DNA of 64,000 nucleotides, from NCBI GenBank assembly GCA_014218235.1, contig CM024759.1:75227079-75291078 (forward strand), written 5' to 3'. The stretch comes from Colocasia esculenta (lineage: Eukaryota; Streptophyta; Magnoliopsida; Alismatales; Araceae). Positions 47,486-58,836 of this stretch are shown piece after piece. Every line of letters starts with the position of its first letter. The first letter of the stretch is position 1. The position numbers and the translations under genes are program-made. A model generated the notes under the pieces. The model was not told the DNA's origin. It was given only the letters and a program-made list of their open reading frames with translations, and searched no databases.

Positions 47486-48662
47486 ACTATAGAGATCCAG
47501 AAGGGGGTGAATGAATCTTAATCGGAGTTAGTAGAGTTAATAAAAATCACATACAAAAGTAAAAACAAACACACAAAGAAGACATAATGATTTTTATCCT
47601 TATTTAGAGTTGAACACCCTCAACCTATTACGTCAACTCCCTAAAGTGTCAACTTTAGGATTCTACTAACATGCCAACCACCCAACCACTTGGTGTACAA
47701 CCTGTACACATGTCTTCCCTTCATGAGAGGAACTATATCCTAACTTCGCAGCTCTCAGGTCTTCCCTTTCTAAGGAGCACACCACCCAAATCACACTGGT
47801 TTTCTTTCCATGAGGGGAATAATACTCTATGCTGCAACACACATCTCTTCATCTAATCAAAGGGAAATAATAGAGCATAAAGGTCCACACTTCATAAAGA
47901 AGTGATGCCAAGAAAAGTATCCCTAACATGACAGGATTGACAACAATGAGCACAAAGATCAAACTACTTAGACAAATAGAAATAAGATGCTCAATGTCAT
48001 TGGCTAGAGATTGGCCAATGATGAAGCTTTAAGCCAAATTGATTTCTTCTTCTCAGAGACGATGATGTGGAAGCTTTGTCGAGGAGAGCACAAATTTATC
48101 TCAAGATGAGAAGATTGGAAGAGGTTAGAAAGAATGCTCAGTCTTCTACTGGAAGTGGAAGCTTGCTGTGTTTCTCATGAATGCAATCTCTTGTATCTTC
48201 TTTCTTGTGTGTTCTGCTTCTCTTGCTTGAAGGCTTCCATTCATATATGTAGATCTTTGAGTTTGATGAACATTGGAGCTTTGTGATAGTTGTTGAAGGA
48301 AGCTTGCAACTTATGCAACATACATTGCATGATTGTATATTGGTTCTTCTTTTTCATTTTGTCTAGGTAGATTGTCTTCTTATATCTAACATAGAATAAA
48401 AAAATATCTAACAAAGGTTTGAATCTTTTGCAGATGGTTAGAAAGATCTCCTGGATAATATAAGAGCCTTTCTTTCCTTTTATGTTTCCAAGTGCTATAT
48501 GAAGAAAAGAGATTAGTAGTTCAGCAAATCGAGATTTTTGGGACATGCATGAAGAAGACTTTTCATGTATTTTGTTGTCGCCATTTGTCTTTTTCCAGAA
48601 AGGACATGTAGCTCAATGAAACATGTGTGGTAGATTGATCTTATAATATTACATTTGAATGG

Positions 48663-49475
48663 TGTGGTGGCCATTTCCAGCCACCTGGGCCCATCACAGC
48701 CCATCGGGGCTCCCCAGGCAAGCATGGCCCCTCAGCAGGGCGCCACGTCTCCTCGAAGACTACGCCGAAGACTCCAGAAAACGACCATAAGGTCCGAGCA
48801 CCACTGAGCTCCCTGGGGCGCGTCCCCGAAGGCCTCTTGTTCTGTTCGATTCAAGCGTGACCTACTGAACAGAACCTGTTCGAAGCACGCTCTGGCGCTG
48901 TCTGCACAAGCCATGCCCCCAGGCACCAGGCACCGAACAGCAGGCTCGACCACCGAACAGCAGGCTCGACTACTGAGCAGCAGGTCTGGCTCACCGAGCA
49001 GGCTATCTTCTCGGTACCTTCCGCCCAGGAGAATCCAAGCAGCCCTTCATCCCCTCGTGGCGGTTATAACGGCTACACCACGCGCGCCCTACGATCAAGT
49101 GGTGCATTAACTGCAGAGCGCCTCAACGCGTAACCCCCCCGCTAAGGATGCTAATAGGCGCGCTCTTCACGGCATTGATCAAGGACGTTCTGTCCCTCTC
49201 CCTCAACACTTTTGCCTATAAAAGGCTCCGGTAAGCCTCCACGCAGAGGTACGCAATCTAAGACACATCTCTCCTGCACAACACTGAACCTTCCTCTTCC
49301 AAGCCTTCGAGTCCACCTCTAACTTAGGCATCGGAGGGTTCTCCCCGGCTTTTCAACTGGGCTCCCCTGATTCCATTCTGGTTTTGCAGGCATCCGTCCG
49401 CTACCAGTGACCTTCTTCCCTTCTTTCAAGTGTAGGCCCGCTTGGCTCCGGCCCAAGCAGGAAATCACCTCCACA
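48663..49475 (+). mobile_element. Solo LTR of the TGTGGTGG family, copy B, 813 bp
   Basis: The LTR starts TGTGGTGGCCATTTCC and ends CACCTCCACA. AATGG flanks both sides (48658-48662 and 49476-49480). A TATAAAA box lies at 49217-49223. It is collinear with copy A at 22575-23373, including GCCTATAAAAGGCTCCG and the ends. Confidence 0.92.
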
Positions 49476-49739
49476 AATGGTACATGCCTTTGACACATAG
49501 TCTTATTCATATAATAAACAAGTATTTAATCAGACATGAATCTTACATGTTAGGATATCAAAGATTTTATTCAATGACAAGAATGATTATATAATGTGTG
49601 GCATGATAATCAAAGCGATGGTTAATTCAGAGTTTCAAATAATATCAATTTAAATATCCTTTCATTGAAATGCATAATCAATTTTCGAGAAGCTTAATCG
49701 CTAAACTCAAAAGAAACATATAATCAATTATTGCATACT

Positions 49740-50830
49740 TGATCTTATAGGCAAAACTTAATAGTAAAAGCACAATCGATTGAAAGAATGTTCAATTGAA
49801 ACTTAATCGATTATAAAGCCAGTAATACTTGTGCACAATTGAATACAATCGATTATTGTGTGTACATATTATACTTAATCGATTTAGCCGCTATATGCAC
49901 AGGTAAAACATAATCAATTAGAGTGTATGGAGTGAAACTCAGTCGATTATATTGGTAGTAGTCTGAACATGGTCAATTCTGTACATGTGAAGACTTAATC
50001 GATTATTGGGTTTATAGTGGAACTTAATTGATTAATGAGTCTTGTTGTGGACTAAGAAAATTTCACACCTGGAACATATAATCGATTACCATGTCAGCAG
50101 ATGTGGACTTGAAAAAATTTCCACTATTTTCACATTGAAGTCATAATTGATTAGTTCATTCACCGTATAGATTTAGAAAAATTTCGTCTTGAGAAACATA
50201 ATTGATTATCGTTGTTACTATGTGGACTTAGAAATTTCTGACATTGAGAATGTTAATTGATTGTCAAGTTCACTATGCAAACTTAGACAATTTTGTAGAG
50301 AAGCAACATAATAGATTATCGAGTCTTCCTATGTGGACTTGGAAACTTTTACACAATAGAATTCATAAATTGATTATCGATTGCACAATTGAAACATAAT
50401 CGATTGCTCTATGTATGGACTTTAAAATCTCTGGATAGAAAACATAATTGATTATCGATAGCATAAAGTGAAATATAATTGATTAACACATGTATGATAT
50501 GGACTTAGAAACTTTTTCCTTGACTTTCTCAGTAGGAAGTATAATCGATTAACTCAGACATTGTATGGACTTAGAAAACTTTTACAATGACAAACTTAAT
50601 CGATTTTCGATCACTTTCTGTGGACTTAGAACTATCTTGATACCACAAACTATTGATTTTCATTCACATCTCTATAGACTTAATCGATTATCGCTCTATT
50701 GTATGGACAGAGAAAATTATAGTCTAGACTTAATCGATTTTCAATAGATGCTTGTGGACTTGGAAAAATTCTAAGTCCAAAACTTGTTGAAACAATTGAA
50801 TCAGTAGACAATAAAAGCATAATCGACGAG
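49740..50830. repeat. Degenerate tandem array with ATCGATT and TGGACTTAGAAA motifs
   Basis: About a dozen units of roughly 60-80 bases each carry a CTTAATCGATTA-type core, and from about 50045 also a GTGGACTTAGAAAATTT phrase. Clear cores lie near 49772, 49805, 49848, 49877, 49994, 50082, 50398, 50541, 50598, 50682 and 50731; others are changed to ATTGATT. No coding sequence is present. Confidence 0.75.
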
Positions 50831-51384
50831 CAATTGGACATTGATTAGTTAAAGAGCACTTGAAGCGTGACAATCTAGGAAGTGATTAATTATGAAGAAT
50901 AAATTTATGTAAGTGTCAATCACTTAAACATGAATCACATACCACTTGAATATTGATTGACTATAAGCGATTAAATCATGATCAGTTGTTAAACTAGTAA
51001 TTAGCTGATTGAATCTAAATCTAGGTACGAGAGATATGACTATGAATGTATACTACAAAATTTGTTAATCATTCAACTAATAATATAGTGTTTTTGTTAG
51101 TTACTCAAAACTAAATATATTAGAGCTACTATTATAGTGTAGCCTGCAACACACTCTTCTATCACCCCACCATCGTCCTCCTTGCAAGATTCTCTTCTTA
51201 TTTTGGAACATTTGAATTCTCTTGGCCAAAGATCTTCGGCCTCTTTTCTCTTTGTTGTTTTTCTTATCAGTATATCTCTGTTTTTGTCATCTCCTTGCAG
51301 CAAGAAAGTTAGGAAGTTGACAAGCCCTCGAGACTCCGACAACTTCTAAGTCTCTGGCTCCTCTCAACTTGAGGAGTCCCACTT

Positions 51385-51545
51385 AATTTGCACTGAGTAG
51401 TGTACACCCAATAAAGATGTAACATCTCATGACATGTGATATTATTATATATCTCATATCATGATTACTCAATCTTAAGGGGTTAGGTGTTACACCCTCA
51501 TTAGATGTACATTATTTAGTGCAAATTATTGATTTGCACTAAGTA
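51385..51545. repeat. Imperfect inverted repeat with a perfect inner palindrome
   Basis: About 40 bases from 51385 pair imperfectly with 51485-51530. Inside the right arm, TAGTGCAAAT (51517-51526) and ATTTGCACTA (51532-51541) are perfect inverted repeats around TATTG. It could be a decayed MITE. Confidence 0.55.
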
Positions 51546-51718
51546 TTTCCCGAACTTGAGATTACAGGGCATTTGATTTTAGCTTGTGGTCTGAAGCACA
51601 TATGCTCATCTCTCTGAAGTGAGCATCTTTCGAGTTACTGGTGGAGTATTGCTGCAAACATGGAATGTAGTTTTTCTTTTGTAAAGCAGGTCTATTCTTG
51701 ATTCAAACTCCCAAGCAT

Positions 51719-51915
51719 GGTTTGGCGTGGTAGATCGAATCGGTCCGATTCAACTGAATCGGATCGAATAAGGAGAAATCCGATTCACCTGATTCCTATC
51801 GAATCGAATCGATTCCCATCCGATTTCCATACGAATCGGTCCGATTCAGGCGAATCGTGGCGGATCAAGAAAAATTCGATTCCTCACGATTCCCCGATGC
51901 GTCGAACCTTGCTCC
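51719..51915 (+). repeat. GAATCG-rich dispersed repeat, copy 1
   Basis: About 200 bases are built from GAATCG, CGATTC and GATCGAATCGG phrases. The left end reads TTTGGCGTGGTAGATCG and the right part GGCGGATCAAGAAAAATTCG. A second copy in inverse orientation lies at 63391-63585. No target duplication was found. Confidence 0.8.
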
Positions 51916-54900
51916 CAAACTTCGCTAAATTGCTCTTCATACTGGTTGTTGGCTCAGTTTAAATTCCATTGCCACTTTGATGGAGGAGCATGTACTCCAA
52001 AGGTAAACAAATTAGGTGTAGATTAACTAAAAAATTAACTTAGTTTTGAAAATGAAAATAGATCGAAATAACTTAAATTCTGGATAAAATTCTACCCCAT
52101 CAATCACATCAAAAAATAATCATTATTATCATGACATCTCATTGACACGCCACTTTTTTGGCTTATCTAAAGATAATAACTTGTCTCACCTCATAGGTTG
52201 AGCAACTAAATCTTGATCTTACTTATTCTATCATACTGCACTTTAACTATGTTATCCTATGATTAAGTATCCGCACAATTAAAATGAGCCGGACGACTAA
52301 ACTATCATATATCCCATGGTACCTAAGAATAGACATGCTACCAAACTAGGCTGTGTTAGTGGCTTCTCCCACTGGCCACTATCTTGTTGCATCTTGCATA
52401 ATGCCTTTATCGTTCTATCCTGTTTTGTGCCCCTCTGCTATCCTTTCACTCCTTTCGACTTGACTCGGCTTGGTTCATACAAACGAATTAAGTAGAATAA
52501 CATAAGCCAATTTATCACATAAGAATAATTTTAAATAGTTTTTTTTGTTTTGTTTTAAACGCCTACGATTCTTTTATATTTATTGATTAACCCTTCTAAT
52601 CTGTGTACTTATTAGGAAACTCACCTAAGCTATTAGATAAAAAGTTCGAGCCGTGCATTTTGTAGGTCAAATGTGAAGAAACCTTAACTAAGTTGTGGTT
52701 AGCATAGAATGAATATGCCATATAATATTCTCTTTCTTTTGACGTCTGATGACATTTATAATCTTTATAAGTTCTAATAACCTTTTGTAAAGAGTCAACT
52801 TAGCTGATATGACTGGTAAATGAAAGAATATATGGGGTAAAAGATAAAAATCCTTTTAAATATTAATAGATAACTATGTGATATTATATTCATAGTTCAT
52901 ATTCAGATGAGCTGACTAGTAAATGAAAGAATATATGGAGTAACATATAACAATATTTTAAAATAATTAATAGATAACTATGTGAATTTATATTCATAGT
53001 TCATATTCAGAGGAGTACACACAGATAAGCTTGAAATCCCCAACAATTTTGTATGTGTTAATTTTCTACAATTGTTCACTTCGTATGCTGACAATACTCT
53101 AGACAACCATCCATTGGAAAAATTTTGGAGAGAGTGAATCTCGACTCTCTAGTTCAAATCATAAGATCCAATTGCTAAATCTAGCCCAAATGGGTGACAA
53201 CCCAATTATTAAACCACGTTCTATCCAAAACGAGTCTAGATGATAAGTACGACCAAAGAAGCGTTATTGAGCCCATATTGTTGTCCACAGGGAGGGGCAC
53301 CCTTTTAACTCAGTTAAAAGTCTTAGGGAATAACTTGAGACAGGTGGACAACTCTCTAAATATCATCTTTAGAATGCACTAGGATAGGAGAATTACTCAA
53401 CTCATTATTACTCCACTATGTAGATGATGTCTTAACCCAAGAGCCTAACTTTCTTCCGGCACTCCCTCAACTCGAGAGCTTCCAGTCCGAGGGGGCCTTA
53501 GCTTGGAAGATAGACTTGGTAGGCCCGTAGCTCAACACAGGAGACCCAAGCAACCTTGAGTCCTACTTGATGATGCAGACAACAAGTGCCATCAAGGCTT
53601 AAAGACAGAGAGATGTAACGGTAAAGGGTGGAAGTTCGCCTCATAATTACTCACTGTACGGGGCACCCATCCTATGGCAGATTGCCAACCCCCGAGACGG
53701 CCATCCATTTGGGGCTCCGTCCATGCATGTCTCATTCATACTAGCCGTCACGTTCCTGTCGAGTAATGGGAGGAGCTAATATCTATAAAATCTCGAGAGA
53801 ACCCTCCAAAAAAGGTATGAGAAAAATGATGGTAAACTCTTAACACTCAAACCTATAGAGAATGATTTTGAATCAACTCATCCCTTTCTTTGTTGATTTC
53901 TATCCTTGGCGTACCACCTTAAATACTTGGGATGGGGCTCCTTGATCCTTTATTCTTCCTTGTGGATCCACCTTTGGCGAGCTTGAATGCCTCTGATCTT
54001 CCCCAACCTCAAGTTCATCCAGCAATTTTCAACAAGACTCGAGATCGAACCTCTTCAAATTTTATTTATGATCATGTTTGAGACGGAATGTTTGATGGTT
54101 ATGTTTGAGATAGAGCCTACATAAGTGGGTTGAGAACCGAACTGAGTCTAGCAGAAGACTCAATTCACCCCAAACATGTTAAGCTTTTTCTTTACTTCAC
54201 TTTTAGGAGTAAAGTATCTCACTTGGCAGAAGTATTAAATTTAGTCAGACCTTTCAGGGTAAACATAACATGGTCTTCAACTACATATTCTGACTTTAAA
54301 TGGAGGGCTAATTTTTTTTAATGAAATTTAAATATAAATGATGGTGAATTTTTTTTTGTACATGTATAATTGCAAAAGTCACTCTTAGTACATGCGCATA
54401 TAAACACAAAACTATTTCTACAATTGAGTGTCGTCTAAAAACATATGAGGACATGCTGGTAAAGAGATATTTGTGCACTGGTGTCATTGTACGGAGATTA
54501 GTTTTAGTATGATCTTCATGCAAGGTCATTTTTAATTTGGTCCCAAAAAGAGGGTCATTTTTATGCTCTCAAGTCAATATATAAAAAAGACTTTCTTTAA
54601 CTCTAGTTAGATTTTAACCTCAGTTAGTTATATTTAGGGTTAGTGTGTCTTTTGCACATATCTATGAACAAGTTTTTCATGAAAAATGCATGTTAAAGGG
54701 CATACATGCATGGTCTCAACTTCTTTACAGTGCTCCCTAATATTCACATCTACACATAGGGAGTCCTTGTACCTCCTTTACTGGGGTATTTTTGAAAATT
54801 CATTGAAGGGGTACCACAAGTAAAAGAGACTTTTAATTATCACTTCATATTTGAAAGTGCAGATATCAGGGAAGATTGGAGGGGAATATGAGATTTGGTT

Positions 54901-56397
54901 CAGGCTTGGCCATCTAGGTATATGTTCTTAAGTGGTATATAGATCCTCATGTAATTACTTCATGTGGAGATGATATAATTTGAGTAAAAAAAAGTCATCA
55001 ATAAGTCCTAGTTGCCATTTTAATAGATTTTTTTTCCTCTATAAATCATGTCACTTTTATATAAATAAACTACTTCAAAGTAAACACTTGCGCCTCTTTG
55101 TTTTCTGAATAATTTATATAGGGATAGTCTATCTCTATATAATTTAATCATAAACTTAAACAATCTCATTTTGACACTTTTTTCTCTTATCTCTCTCTAG
55201 TTATCTAATTATTCCTTTTCATGAGGAAGGATAGAGTAATCATCCTTCTACGGATAACTAAAGTTATCCTCAATTAACTTATATAGCTGCTCCAATGGAA
55301 AATAATTTTAATCATAGATGTCTCTTAAGCACACCCTAGGCCCCTAGAGTATAGTAAAACTTACTCGTATCATAATTTTTCTTATGACCCCCACCACTCG
55401 AGAAGGGCACATAACCTAGCTTCTCAAAACCCATGAGGCGAAAAGCCCACTCCAATAAACTACCAACATTGCGAGGAAGAACTCAATTTAAAAACTTGTA
55501 TGGCCAAAGAAATGCTCCATAACTTTTATTTTTACTCGAAAAAAGGCCTAAAATTGGGTAAGAGAAGAAAATATTTTCCATATCCTTAACCACAGGTTGG
55601 TAGGCTCTTCCCACATCTTCACTTCACCATTTAATAATAGGTGTGGACTCTAAAATAAAGATAGGTGTGGACTCTAAAATAAAGATACAAGCTGTAAGGA
55701 AAAAAAAAAAAAGAACAAGCAACATCTAGCATGAGAAAGAGAAAGTGGTTCTTGTTTGGTCGGGGGCTGCCCCCCACATTCTATAATCTTTGTGAGTTGA
55801 AAGGGGAGTCAAACATAACTCACCGGTGTGTGCATGTGGATGCAGTCTAAGTTAGGTCTTGTGTGTGGGGAGTAGATAAGATTTTTCTTTCCTTTTTAAG
55901 TGGTCCCATGCATGGACCAATGCTGCCTCCACGCTTCCTACTAAAGTGGAAGAGGAGCTCAAAGGGGGAGGAGGCCAATTAAGAAAACCATGCTCTTGTC
56001 TTGCATAAAAAAAAATCTTACTTATTATGATATTTATGTGGAAAATTTTCTTGTGCTTTGGATGTCATTTTAATGATATGTTTGCAAGGATTGAAAAGAT
56101 CGGAATGTTGCTTAACAGTTTAGAGAAATCTGACCCTCTTTTAGGAACAAGGACAGGGATTGTTGAATTATATCATAATGTTGAATGATGTCTATCACGA
56201 TTTCTTTATACATGAATTATCCCCATATTACAGATTTTTTTATTATTCATGTATTTAGACTTCCAAAAGTTATAAACAAGAATGCTAATAACGTGTAATG
56301 GGCATGCTTATATGCTAAGATCCCATATTCATATTAAGAACCTGATCAAGGATTTGCATCTAGCAAAACTTGTTCACATATAACCGCATGATAACAA
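51916..56397. other. Intergenic DNA, no supported gene
   Basis: About 4.5 kb without a recognisable gene. It holds a tandem duplication at 52804-53012. The stretch 53200-54070 has a TATAAAAT near 53786 and GC-richer phrases and may be an old LTR fragment. A 24-base direct repeat, ATAGGTGTGGACTCTAAAATAAAG, cut short here as ATAGGTGTGGACTCTAAAAT, lies at about 55638-55685. Confidence 0.5.
52804..53012. repeat. Tandem duplication, unit about 103 bp
   Basis: The phrases GACTGGTAAATGAAAGAATA and later GATAACTATGTGA, TTCATAGTTCATATTCAGA recur 103 bases downstream with several substitutions. There are two copies. Confidence 0.8.
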
Positions 56398-56563
56398 TTT
56401 AGTACATTTTTATATTATATTTAATTATAATATAATTAGACACTAAATTTATGTGGCACCTAATAATTGAATTGTCATTTTATCATTTTTCATGTGAGAG
56501 GTGCCACATAAATTTAATGTCTAATCATATTGTATTTAAGTGTAATAAAAAAGTACACTAAAT
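56398..56563. mobile_element. Foldback MITE-like hairpin, about 166 bp
   Basis: The arms (56398-56462 and 56503-56563) are long imperfect inverted repeats meeting at TTATGTGGCACCT / AGGTGCCACATAA. The outer ends read TTTAGTAC and GTACACTAAA. No target duplication was established. An AATT tetranucleotide run follows at about 56620-56642. Confidence 0.6.
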
Positions 56564-56849
56564 ATTTTTCTAACAATATTTCATTAGAGGACATTATGGT
56601 TCAGTTAATAAATAATTATCTAATTAATTAATTAATTAATTGACTAATTAACCTTTAAGAGAAAAAAAAGAGAAAAAAAGAGGCCTCTTATTAAATAGAA
56701 ACAAATGATGAGCCTTTTCACAGTAGAATCCATGCAAACACACACATACACACAATAGAAGCTTCTTCGTTTTTTAATTAAAAAAAGTATATTCGACAAA
56801 AAAAAGGAAGAAAAGAAAGGAAAAGTTTCATCTGGAAAAGAGAAAGGAA

Positions 56850-57349
56850 GCAAAGGGTGGTGGGTGGCGTTTCACATGCAACAAACGAACAACAAAGCGA
56901 GCAGGTCAGGATGGTTGACCCGGGAGACAGGGGGGACGGAACCCCCGCCACCCCGCAGCGCCGGCCGCCGCCCGACGCCGCATCTACTTCCCGCCGACCC
57001 CGTGAATGCGTGCAGAACCACCTCTCTGCCCTGCACCTGCTCTCCCCTCCAATGGCTATGGCCATGGCTACGGCTTCTCCCCGGCCTTTCCGGCCTTTTG
57101 ACTCCCCCACCTCACTTCTCGAACCCCCAGCAGGGCGCTCCCAAGGCGTCACCATCGAACGCCCCCACCCCCCTCCCCCGCCGTTGCCGCTGTGGCCGCG
57201 TGAGAGTGTGTGCAGACTGCAGAGATACGAAAAAAACCAGCGGAGGGCAAGCCGAGACCTGTGACCACTGACCAGTGGAGAAAGAAAAAGGCAAAAGGGG
57301 AAACGTAACCCCAGTAGGCCCCTTCCCCACCTTCTTCTTCCATCTCTCT

Positions 57350-57392
<43 letters not shown>

Positions 57393-58836
57393 GTTTCTGT
57401 GGACGCTTCTACCTGCCCCTATCTACCCATCTTTCTCTCTCTCTGTATCTTTCATTTTGAAATTTTGGATGCAGTTGGAGGGTGGTGAAAGGGAGAGGTG
57501 AGGGGGAAAGTAGCAAGCAGTGGCCAGCAGAAGCTGGTGTGCAGCAGCGGCAGTGTCGCTTGCAGTGGCTGGGGGGCTCACTGTGAGAGGCTGCCTCCTT
57601 CTCCGCCTTCTGTCTTGTAGTCTGGTTAAGCGCAGCATAGCAATGGCAAATGGCCATGGCCATGGTCATGGTGGTGGTGGTGTTCGAGTAAACAATGATG
57701 GCGATGGCGGAAACCCGCCTGCTTGCAATAAACTAATGGATGCCCAGCATCGGGGGCGAACTCCCGTGGCTGGAGAACCGAAAAAGGTGGTGGCTTCCAA
57801 GTTGGCTTTCCATTCTCCCTCCTGAGTGCACATTAATGGCAGGCGCAGCAACCATTATAATAACAAGGAAAACCAAGCGAAGCGGAAGAGAGAGGGAGGG
57901 GAGGAAGAGGTGGTGCAACTGCAGCAGCGGCGTCAAGTCTCTCCATTCCCTCTCACATTTTGCTCCTCGGCATCTTCCAGTCTTCCTGTTTGTTCTGATC
58001 TCCTCCCCCGCTGCTTCTGCCGGGTTCCACTTTTTCTCCCTTGCCTTTTCCTCTTTCTTTCTCTTCCCATGATTGGGATGGCGAAAAGTGGGCATGCTTC
58101 TGCTGCGGTTCAGGAACAGGAGAAGCAGGGGAGGAAGCAAAAAAATCCTGCAACCACATGATGGCGGGGTTTGAGGGGAGCTTTCTCATCAGGTGGGTTT
58201 TCGGTCCCCCACTCTCCCATGGAGTGGTGTGATGATGTTGGGTCAAGGGGGGAGCGGTTGCTTCCTTCACAAGGTCTTCCTCCTACCCCTCATCCATCTC
58301 CCTCTCCTCCTCCTCCTCCTCCACCTCCACCCTGCTCTTCCTGCTCCTTTCCTGCTTTTGTGGCCTCTCGGGGAGGGTTCCACACGTCCACACCACTCCC
58401 ACCACCATCACCTCCACCTCCTCCTCGCTTTCCTCCTCCCTATCTCTCTCTTCTTTGGGGAAGTGGGTTTTCATCACCCCCCTCCCCCCCCCCCCCCACT
58501 CCCCACCACCCCACCCCGCCCTTTTGACCACCTACTTCCCCGCTCACACCCTTCCATCGGCGGCCATTAAGTAAGTCACAAAAAGCTAACCATAGAGCGA
58601 GGGGAGTGGTGTTTGGTCGCCTTGCAGTGTGCCATTGGGTGGTTCTAATCTCTCCTCCCCCTCCTCCTACCAGTTTGCACTTGTGTGCCTCTTTGTAGGT
58701 GCGGAGGCGGTGGTAATGGTGATGGTGGTGGTGAATGGTGGTGGTGGTGGTGCTAAAGTGTTGTTCTTGCTGGTGGAGCAGCAGTAGGAAGGGCGGTGGA
58801 GAGGTGATGAAGAAAGAGGGCAGAGGAAGGGCAGAG
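56850..58836 (+). promoter_or_regulatory. Upstream region and long pyrimidine-rich leader of the receptor kinase
   Basis: The composition changes from AT-rich to GC- and CT-rich at about 56850, as at a plant gene 5' end. A (CT)n tract lies at 57342-57392, CTCCTC/CCACC tracts at 58265-58520 and a run of 14 C at 58484-58497. The sequence may hold one or more leader exons and introns; I cannot place splice sites safely. Several reading frames of 100-135 codons here show no protein similarity. Confidence 0.5.
57342..57392. repeat. CT microsatellite
   Basis: About 25 CT units with one interruption (CCT) in the presumed leader of the receptor kinase gene. Confidence 0.95.

Larger units (their letters stand above)
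47486..51380. mobile_element. Probable copia-type LTR remnant, borders uncertain
   Basis: The left end, TATAGAGATCCAGAAGGGGG followed by TGAATG, resembles the start of many plant copia LTRs (AGAGATCTAGAGGGGGGTGAAT). A long non-coding body follows, interrupted by a solo LTR (48663-49475) and including the ATCGATT array. The right border and target duplication were not found, so the extent is a guess. Confidence 0.4.

Noticed and set aside
53144..53170. Possible tRNA B-box-like sequence AGTTCAAATC
   Set aside because: No matching A box or cloverleaf could be built around it; no tRNA or rRNA gene was found elsewhere in the window.
56857..58270. Several frames of 100-135 codons upstream of the receptor kinase
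   Set aside because: They are open in several frames on both strands in GC-rich leader DNA and show no conserved motif.
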